Assembly: GCA_964473525.1 (NCBI GenBank)
Contig: CAYYPK010000088.1
Location: 1 to 8,760, forward strand
Reading direction: 5' to 3'
DNA: 8,760 nt
Source of the DNA: GCA-2687025 sp964473525
GTDB taxonomy: Bacteria; Poribacteria; WGA-4E; GCA-2687025
Under the pieces are notes generated by a model. It was not told where the DNA came from. It saw only the letters and a program-made list of their open reading frames with translations, and made no database searches. Positions 4,806 to 8,760 of the stretch are shown piece by piece. Every line of letters begins with the position of its first letter. Within the stretch, counting starts at the first letter, position 1. Made by a program: the position numbers and the translations under genes.

Positions 4806-5684
4806 CTAGACCCTGAGCTTCCCCTTCGTCAGAAGACGGAACACGGGACCTGCCACCGGACGACTGGCAATCGTCTCGATGTCATCGCTGATGTCCGCGA
4901 GTTGGCGCTCGCGGTCAAACAGAATCTGCTCGCGCTGCGTGAGCTCTGCCTTCGTGTCTTCGACCGCGGCCTGCAGCATTGGCACTTCTGCGGCGACGGG
5001 TTCCAATTCCAGGACGCGAGTCTGGATGTCTGCGTGCTGCTGCACGAGATCCGCAATACGATTGGCAAGCTGATGGCTGTCAGACTTACCTTCCTCGAGG
5101 ACTTCACGAACCTTGGCTTCGAGCGCGGATACCTGCCCGGTGAGGTCCGAAATCCGCGAGTCACGTGAGGCGATATCCATCTCTTTTGACTCGATGATGG
5201 CACGCGACGCCTCTACTTGACCCGCACAGTCTTCGCGCGCGGACGCAAGATCTTCACCGTGCACAACCGCCGTATTTCGAAGTTCTTGCTCGCAATTCGC
5301 GAGTTGCTCGCGCAGATGAGCCTTGTCATCTTCGAGCCGATCTGCGCGCGCATGCGATGACTCCAGCTGTGACATCAGATCAGCGCGCCACTCCTCGAAT
5401 GACTGACTGTCAGTCATGTCAGTAACGCTGACAGTAGCGCTGTCAGTAGGTGTCTGCATGGCAGCGGTCGCACCGACGGCGGACTTCTCAGCAGTGTCAG
5501 TAACGCTACTGTCAGCGACTGGCAGGCCTATTTCGACTCGATCAGATGCGTTCCGTCTACTGAGCAATTGCCCACGCTCGACGCGTCGATAGACAGTCCT
5601 CTCTGTGATCCCAAGTTCGGATTGAGCTACGGGCAGAGATACCCATCTGCATTCAATGTCGGCGGTGGTACTGATGGCACTCAC
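4806..5684 (-). CDS. KfrA-like HTH plus coiled-coil DNA-binding protein (292 aa)
   Basis: Residues 14-45 form a helix-turn-helix of the excisionase/MerR-like type (SLPVAQSELGITERTVYRRV, then ERGQLLSRR). A Ser/Thr/Asp-rich linker follows at about 55-97 (containing SVTDTAEK and SVTDMTDSQS). Then comes a long predicted coiled coil at about 98-272 (for example LESSHARADRLEDDKAHLRE and LTGQVSALEAKVREVLEEG). The C-terminus is hydrophobic and basic, PVAGPVFRLLTKGKLRV. The architecture resembles plasmid KfrA proteins, which are autoregulators and segregation helpers, but sequence identity to KfrA itself was not established. The start is a GTG at 5684 with AGGA about 8 bases upstream. Related short repeats lie upstream, inside the 5' third and downstream of the gene, suggesting it binds its own locus. 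It faces the sigma gene convergently. Confidence 0.8.
   Translation of the reverse strand: MSAISTTADIECRWVSLPVAQSELGITERTVYRRVERGQLLSRRNASDRVEIGLPVADSSVTDTAEKSAVGATAAMQTPTDSATVSVTDMTDSQSFEEWRADLMSQLESSHARADRLEDDKAHLREQLANCEQELRNTAVVHGEDLASAREDCAGQVEASRAIIESKEMDIASRDSRISDLTGQVSALEAKVREVLEEGKSDSHQLANRIADLVQQHADIQTRVLELEPVAAEVPMLQAAVEDTKAELTQREQILFDRERQLADISDDIETIASRPVAGPVFRLLTKGKLRV
5417..5516 (+). repeat. Repeat cluster embedded in the coding sequence of the coiled-coil protein
   Basis: Copies of TGTCAGTARCGCTG lie at 5417-5430 (TGTCAGTAACGCTG), 5429-5443 (TGACAGTAGCGCTGT), 5441-5452 (TGTCAGTAGGTG) and 5495-5508 (TGTCAGTAACGCTA), with a further half copy at 5510-5516. The first three are phased at about 12 bp and form overlapping palindromes, TGTCAG-TAACG-CTGACA and CTGACAG-TAGCG-CTGTCAG. 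They encode the Ser/Val/Thr/Asp-rich linker of the protein, which suggests that the DNA sites shaped the protein sequence there. Confidence 0.65.
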
Positions 5685-5720
5685 GGCGTGTTCCTGACGT
5701 CTGACAGTCGCTTACCGACG

Positions 5721-5880
5721 CGTCAGTAATAACGCTGTGTTCGTCCGCAACGTTACCCATCACGTAGCCTCGGACGCGATCCCAGCCCCTTGCGCTACAT
5801 CGCCCAATGGAGATGGCGGGCTGTTCGACAGTAGGCTGTCAGTAGCGTCAGTCACCTGTCGGTAACAGGCAGTAGGACAG
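5721..5880. repeat. Repeat cluster upstream of the coiled-coil gene (putative operator or centromere-like sites)
   Basis: This gene-free stretch upstream of the GTG start carries CGTCAGTAATAACGCTG (5721-5737), ACAGTAGGCTGT (5828-5839), CTGTCAGTAGCG (5836-5847), CTGTCGGTAAC (5856-5866) and GCAGTAGGACAG (5869-5880). All are variants of the CAGTARCGCTG motif seen inside and downstream of the gene. CCTGT-CGGTA-ACAGG near 5855-5869 forms a palindrome. Autoregulation by the encoded HTH protein is the simplest reading. Confidence 0.6.
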
Positions 5881-5919
5881 GGACGCAAGAGCATCGCTGT
5901 TGCTGCGATGGGCGATGTA
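5796..5919. repeat. 11-bp perfect inverted repeat flanking the upstream repeat cluster
   Basis: TACATCGCCCA (5796-5806) and TGGGCGATGTA (5909-5919) are exact reverse complements 102 bases apart, with the densest part of the CAGTARCG cluster between them. A small hairpin, CATCGC-TGTTGCT-GCGATG (5892-5910), sits just inside the right arm. These could be ends of a small element, or the stem of a large cruciform or origin structure. Confidence 0.45.
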
Positions 5920-5954
5920 CGGCACGATGGTCAGACAAACGATGTCTGAAGGAC

Positions 5955-5994
5955 GTATCGCCGCCCAAGCGTGGAAGCTAGAAGGCGGCGATAC
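5955..5994. other. 11-bp perfect hairpin with an 18-base loop
   Basis: GTATCGCCGCC (5955-5965) pairs perfectly with GGCGGCGATAC (5984-5994). Any transcript through here would fold strongly. No T-run follows, so it is not an obvious terminator. It lies in a region without a confident gene, about 300 bases upstream of the coiled-coil gene start. A structured RNA, a recombination site or an origin element are all possible. Confidence 0.45.
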
Positions 5995-6332
5995 AGAACT
6001 TTGCGGAAGCTTGGTGTCGGAAAGTCGTTGGCGCGACTAAGAACACACCCGGTTTCGGTAACAGGTGGAGTGTGTCCCGACTGCACTTATGGTAGCAGCA
6101 ATGACGGGACGCGCGCAAGGAGTCGGCGACCAGCGCATCTGTACATAAGAAACCGCCGCCAGATTGAGGCTGGCAGCGGCTTCTCAGCAATCAGGCAGGA
6201 ACCTGCCCGAACACTTTTCGTGCTAGTAGCCTAGCCGTTTGGAGGGTTCCTGTCCACCACGTAGGAATCATCATGGCCGCTTTGCCCGTCCGCGCATCGT
6301 CTCGTCGCGAAGGTCACAACTACATCCATCTC
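5995..6332. other. Region without a recognised gene, left of the assembly gap
   Basis: A plus-strand frame from 5971 to 6234 encodes an Arg-rich 87-residue stretch with one Cys-x2-Cys (CPDC). It has no ribosome-binding site, starts inside the hairpin loop and resembles no family. A short hairpin, GGCAG-GAAC-CTGCC (6194-6206 with flanks), is followed by ACACTTTTCG. I cannot support a gene here; part of a gene interrupted by the gap is possible. Confidence 0.35.
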
Positions 6333-6432
6333 NNNNNNNNNNNNNNNNNNNNNNNNNNNNNNNNNNNNNNNNNNNNNNNNNNNNNNNNNNNNNNNNNNNN
6401 NNNNNNNNNNNNNNNNNNNNNNNNNNNNNNNN
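6333..6432. other. Assembly gap of exactly 100 Ns
   Basis: All bases from 6333 to 6432 are N. A length of exactly 100 is the usual placeholder for a gap of unknown size, so the distance between the two sides, and reading frames across it, should not be trusted. Confidence 0.97.
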
Positions 6433-6601
6433 GGGAACTCGGCCCGATGCGGAGTTCGAGGAGGTCAAGTCGGCCTCAGGCCGAGTTAGCACTCCGAAAC
6501 CCCAGTCGTCATGCGGTTCCAAGCCGACTCAAGTACAACACTCCAGAACAACTCCAGATTGTCCTAAACGGACAACTGCTGTTTCGGAAGTGGGACACCG
6601 G

Positions 6602-7066
6602 ATGCAGGAGGGTAGTCTATGCCCCAAGTGTCACAAGCACCCTCTCGAAACTCGCTTCCGCACCAACGCCGCCACGCGAACGAAGGACCGCTTCCTGGCG
6701 TGTTCCGGCTACGGCTCCGGTGATTGCACGGGCTTCACGTGGAACCTGTCCTCGTCCGCGTACAAGCCTTCTCAACGCGTTCTCTCACAGGCGTTAGCAG
6801 GCGCTCGTGACGTTCTCGGAAGACCGCGCCTGGTGCGGGACGCGCTGGCTGCACGGCGTGTCGAGGAGGCTTCGGAGACGGTGAACGGCCGGGTTTGCGA
6901 GGACTTGTCCTCGTGGTTCTCGGCGTCGCGCTATCTGCCGGTGGATCTGATGCTGGAGTCGTTATCGTCGGTGGATTCGGAACTGGCGGAACACCATCGA
7001 TGCGAGGGAAGTCCGAAGCACGTGATCTTGCGGGACGTGCAGGTGCGGTTGGGGACGAGCGAGTGA
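6602..7066 (+). CDS. Protein with a topoisomerase-type C4 zinc ribbon (154 aa)
   Basis: The N-terminus carries a four-cysteine zinc ribbon: CPKC at residues 7-10, then FLACSGYGSGDCTGF with cysteines at 34 and 42. The spacing and the FLxCS...C pattern resemble the zinc ribbons at the C-terminus of bacterial topoisomerase I, which bind nucleic acid. The remaining 100 residues look helical (VLSQALAGARDVLG, VRDALAARRVEEASETVNG, LESLSSVDSELAEHH) and match nothing I know. The ATG at 6602 has only a weak upstream ribosome-binding site. The same frame stays open left to the N gap at 6433, so the true protein may be longer, with its N-terminus lost in the gap. A nucleic-acid-binding role is inferred from the ribbon alone. 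Confidence 0.7.
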   Translation: MQEGSLCPKCHKHPLETRFRTNAATRTKDRFLACSGYGSGDCTGFTWNLSSSAYKPSQRVLSQALAGARDVLGRPRLVRDALAARRVEEASETVNGRVCEDLSSWFSASRYLPVDLMLESLSSVDSELAEHHRCEGSPKHVILRDVQVRLGTSE

Positions 7067-7083
7067 CCATCCATGGCGGATGG
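7067..7083 (+). terminator. Small hairpin immediately after the zinc-ribbon gene
   Basis: CCATCC (7067-7072) and GGATGG (7078-7083) pair around a 5-base loop starting at the first base after the TGA stop. The stem is short and no T-run follows directly, so termination is only a suggestion. Confidence 0.25.
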
Positions 7084-7177
7084 GTTGCTACGCTTGCTTC
7101 TTCTCCACCGGCGGCGTATCCCGCGGGGACGGCAGCACAGGCCGCGCGGTGGAATCCCCACGCGGGCTGCGGTGCAT

Positions 7178-7202
7178 TTGACAGGAACCATCGCGTGATG
7201 GT
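7178..7202 (+). promoter_or_regulatory. TTGACA element overlapping a small palindrome upstream of the 107-aa gene
   Basis: A perfect TTGACA (7178-7183) is followed by the dyad ACCATC-GCGT-GATGGT (7187-7202). No good -10 is found at 16-18 bases (GTCAGT at 17), so the promoter is weakly supported. Its place about 100 bases before the next start codon is reasonable. Confidence 0.25.
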
Positions 7203-7286
7203 CAGTGGTTGCATTTTACCACGGGGCGCCGAGGTCGTGGCGCTAGCGATGGTGGGACAAAGTGGCGGTATGACGAGGAGAGAGCC

Positions 7287-7610
7287 GTGTCGCGGATTCT
7301 AAACACTCAGGAAGTTGCTCTGCCGGACGAGTTCATTGGGCATGAGCGCGTGTGCGAACACTGCGGGACGAAGTTCCTGTGTGAGTCCGGGGACGTCGCG
7401 TACAAGCACGAGGCTACCCACTCGCGCTCCAACGAGCAGGAGCAGTTCCGGTCGGTTAGCGTGCCGTGTCCAACCTGCGGGAGCGTGTTGGTTCTGCGCA
7501 CGTCCATTGGCGCGGGGTACCAACCTGCGCCAGGAGGGTTTTCTCGTCGATCCACGGACGATGACGATGCCTTGGGTATCCGGGGAAACGCAGCGTCGTC
7601 GATCCGGTAG
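7287..7610 (+). CDS. Cys/His zinc-binding protein of unknown function (107 aa)
   Basis: The GTG at 7287 is preceded by GAGGAG six bases upstream, a better start than any upstream codon in the frame. Residues 23-45 resemble a C2H2 zinc finger: CEHCGTKF with Cys 23 and 26 and Phe 30, then KHEATH with His 41 and 45. The Cys-to-His loop of 14 residues is slightly longer than the classical 12. A second CPTC pair at 61-64 could replace the histidines to make a four-cysteine ribbon. The C-terminal 35 residues are polar and Asp-rich (STDDDD) and probably disordered. It lies between the other zinc-ribbon gene and the overlapping pair downstream, on the same strand. It may be a small DNA- or protein-binding adaptor. 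The family is not recognised. Confidence 0.65.
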   Translation: MSRILNTQEVALPDEFIGHERVCEHCGTKFLCESGDVAYKHEATHSRSNEQEQFRSVSVPCPTCGSVLVLRTSIGAGYQPAPGGFSRRSTDDDDALGIRGNAASSIR

Positions 7611-7757
7611 CGCCACACTTGTTGCGTCGTCAGGAGACCCTACTCTGTCCCATCACGACTGGCGGCAGCGTACCTTCGGCGGTCGACGCGACCATGCGCC
7701 ATGGGAAACTGTTCCGGGCCCGTCCATTCCTGGCTCCACACGGCGGCATCCGATAGT

Positions 7758-8336
7758 ATGGTGGCTCAACAGGAGTCGAGCGCTTTGGTTGCCCTGATCG
7801 AGTTCCTAGACACGCATGAAGAGGCCCTCGCGAAACTGGCGCGAGAGGTCGTGCAGGCTTCCCGCGCGAAGGGCGCTCCGAACGATGCGCTGAGGAACAT
7901 CCACCCATCAGAACTCCTCGCCCAGGCTCGAACGAATGTCCAGGGTAGACCCTGGGGTGACGGGCCCGTGCCTTGGCATATCGCACGCATGCGGCGCTTG
8001 TTTGAAGCGCACGTGAAGGCGGTTGCCACACACGCTCCAGTGCGCGTGATCTTCAAGCGCGACCCTCCCACTCATGTGGTGGTGGCCACATCCGAGGAAG
8101 ACGCCGTCAGGGCTGCTGCCAAGCCTTCCCCGGAAGCGACGCCGGCTGTGCGGGTTGCGGACGAAGCCAACATTGCGACCATTCCCGACCTTGTCGGGGC
8201 GATAGAGTCGACGGTGTTGGACGCTACGTACGACAGCTTCCTCGCTATGTTTACCGCCAAGGTCGAGCGACTGGATCGAACCGTACACTGGGTTGGTGAA
8301 GTACTCGGCATGGCACAGGATGTGGACGCACAATGA
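7758..8336 (+). CDS. Unknown 192-aa helical protein, coupled to the downstream membrane protein
   Basis: No family is recognised. I chose the ATG at 7758 because the protein-like sequence begins there (MVAQQESSALVALIEFLDTH). An in-frame ATG at 7701 would add 19 residues, and neither has a clear ribosome-binding site. Residues 1-35 and about 135-192 are predicted helical. The middle has a helix (HIARMRRLFEAHVKAVATH) followed by strand-like VRVIFKR and HVVVATS. There is no signal peptide, membrane span or cysteine cluster. Its TGA overlaps the next ATG by four bases (ATGA at 8333-8336), so the two genes are likely translationally coupled and their products may work together at the membrane. The distribution of charged and Ala residues supports real coding. 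Confidence 0.65.
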   Translation: MVAQQESSALVALIEFLDTHEEALAKLAREVVQASRAKGAPNDALRNIHPSELLAQARTNVQGRPWGDGPVPWHIARMRRLFEAHVKAVATHAPVRVIFKRDPPTHVVVATSEEDAVRAAAKPSPEATPAVRVADEANIATIPDLVGAIESTVLDATYDSFLAMFTAKVERLDRTVHWVGEVLGMAQDVDAQ

Positions 8337-8668
8337 CCCCACCGTCGGATATGGACTCGCCTGACCAGCACTTAAGCGACCTAGCGGGGCGCATCGAGGA
8401 GAAGCAGGCGCAACAACTCGCCGCGCTCTCTCAAGCGCTTGAGCGCATGACTGTGGTCGAAAAGCAGCTCGAGGAGTTCCGGGAGGAGGTCGGGACGTGG
8501 CCACGGAATCTCCCCATGCGTCTGAAGCGCGTCGAGGAGGCGCTGGAGCGTATAGAAGCGGATCGTGGCGAGGCGGTCTCTCCCGAGCGATTCCGGGTCG
8601 TAACTGGCGTGGCGATCTTCGCCATCTTGGTCGCCGCCGGTCATCTCATTTGGGCTCTGGTAACGTAG
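8333..8668 (+). CDS. Small coiled-coil protein with a C-terminal membrane anchor (111 aa)
   Basis: Residues 12-55 are predicted coiled coil (LAGRIEEKQAQQLAALSQAL, VVEKQLEEFREEV). A second helix spans 62-78 (RLKRVEEALERIEADRG). A single hydrophobic span at 89-110 (VVTGVAIFAILVAAGHLIWA) ends one residue before the C-terminus. That makes it a tail-anchored inner-membrane protein with its coiled coil in the cytoplasm. The layout is similar to XhlA-type phage holin-associated proteins and to many small membrane tethers, but sequence membership is not established. AGGATG lies upstream inside the preceding gene, and the ATGA overlap implies coupling with the 192-aa protein. It may tether its partner or another complex to the membrane. 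A 6-bp hairpin follows about 27 bases after the stop. Confidence 0.75.
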   Translation: MTPPSDMDSPDQHLSDLAGRIEEKQAQQLAALSQALERMTVVEKQLEEFREEVGTWPRNLPMRLKRVEEALERIEADRGEAVSPERFRVVTGVAIFAILVAAGHLIWALVT

Positions 8669-8694
8669 TCTTAGAGACCCGCAACTGGCGAGCG

Positions 8695-8709
8695 CCTCCG
8701 ACCCGGAGG
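8695..8709 (+). terminator. Hairpin after the membrane-anchored protein gene
   Basis: CCTCCG (8695-8700) pairs with CGGAGG (8704-8709) around ACC. It lies soon after the stop at 8668. A short stem with no T-run, so termination is tentative. Confidence 0.35.
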
Positions 8710-8760
8710 GTGTCAAGGATTCGGTGTAAACGGCCTTCTCACGTCACGAGGGTGTCAAGG
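8706..8760 (+). repeat. Pair of 13-bp direct repeats at the window edge
   Basis: GAGGGTGTCAAGG occurs at 8706-8718 and again at 8748-8760, start-to-start spacing 42 bp. The second copy ends exactly at the window edge, so more copies may lie beyond. Ribosome-binding-like GAGGG is contained in each, so chance similarity near gene starts is possible. Confidence 0.4.

Noticed and set aside
4740..5168. Plus-strand 142-codon frame opposite the coiled-coil gene
   Set aside because: Shadow of a gene with clear HTH and heptad pattern on the minus strand.
5401..5880. CRISPR array
   Set aside because: The repeats are about 11-14 bp, variable, irregularly spaced and partly coding, with no unique spacers of uniform length and no cas genes.
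5881..6000. Possible group II intron domain V/VI in the hairpin-rich stretch
   Set aside because: The hairpins do not fit the conserved domain V length, bulge and tetraloop, and no reverse transcriptase is present in the window.
5971..6234. Arg-rich 87-codon frame with a CPDC pair, considered as a TnpB-like zinc-ribbon remnant
   Set aside because: Only one Cys pair, no RuvC or second zinc-ribbon half, no ribosome-binding site, and the start lies in a hairpin loop; not supportable.
7073..7198. 41-codon Arg-rich frame (MADGLLRLLLLHRRR...) after the zinc-ribbon gene
   Set aside because: No ribosome-binding site, starts inside a hairpin loop and has composition expected of non-coding high-GC DNA.
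6735..7214. Minus-strand 159-codon Pro/Arg-rich frame
   Set aside because: Shadow of the plus-strand zinc-ribbon gene; its Pro, Arg and Thr excess is typical of antisense high-GC frames.

Overview
The window is high-GC bacterial DNA with one run of exactly 100 Ns (6333-6432), so it comes from a draft scaffold. The genes are bacterial in type: an HU protein, a sigma-70 factor and an Ldh/malate dehydrogenase relative. The species cannot be named from what is here. The mix of a decayed metabolic gene, an HU and sigma pair, a KfrA-like coiled-coil DNA-binding protein with its own repeat family, and many small unrecognised ORFs points to an accessory element such as a plasmid, megaplasmid or integrated element. 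That reading is inference.

Left part (1-1795, minus strand). A small helical protein (1439-1795) lies upstream of an Ldh2-family oxidoreductase gene (40-1133). The oxidoreductase gene is broken by a frameshift near 305-325 and by an in-frame TGA at 88-90, after which a natural-looking C-terminus continues to a second stop at 40. Between the two genes are two dyad-like operator candidates.

Central part (2103-4492, plus strand). Two small unrecognised proteins (79 and 121 aa) precede a canonical HU gene with its own promoter. A structured intergenic region with a nested stem and a 12-bp hairpin follows. Then comes a 321-aa RpoD-like sigma factor, whose putative promoter has a perfect TTGACA and a 17-bp palindrome in the operator position. 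The sigma factor departs from the housekeeping type at key promoter-contact residues. It ends in a Lys-rich tail and EEEQLALFR, which matches the beta sliding-clamp binding motif. The 121-aa protein also ends in an acidic stretch plus QTQLF. This arrangement recalls phage T4 late transcription, where the sigma gp55 and co-activator gp33 both carry C-terminal clamp-binding motifs. It is the most interesting hypothesis in the window.

Middle (4493-6601). A convergent intergenic region with two hairpins and repeats is followed by a minus-strand HTH plus coiled-coil protein (4806-5684). Copies of one short repeat (about CAGTARCGCTG) lie downstream of this gene, inside its 5' third, and upstream of it. 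This layout suggests self-bound operator or centromere-like sites. The next 900 bases up to 6601 have no convincing gene but contain inverted repeats and the assembly gap.

Right part (6602-8760, plus strand). A topoisomerase-type zinc-ribbon protein and a second Cys/His zinc protein are followed by an overlapping pair: a 192-aa unknown and a 111-aa coiled-coil, C-terminally membrane-anchored protein. The window ends in a hairpin and a pair of 13-bp direct repeats.
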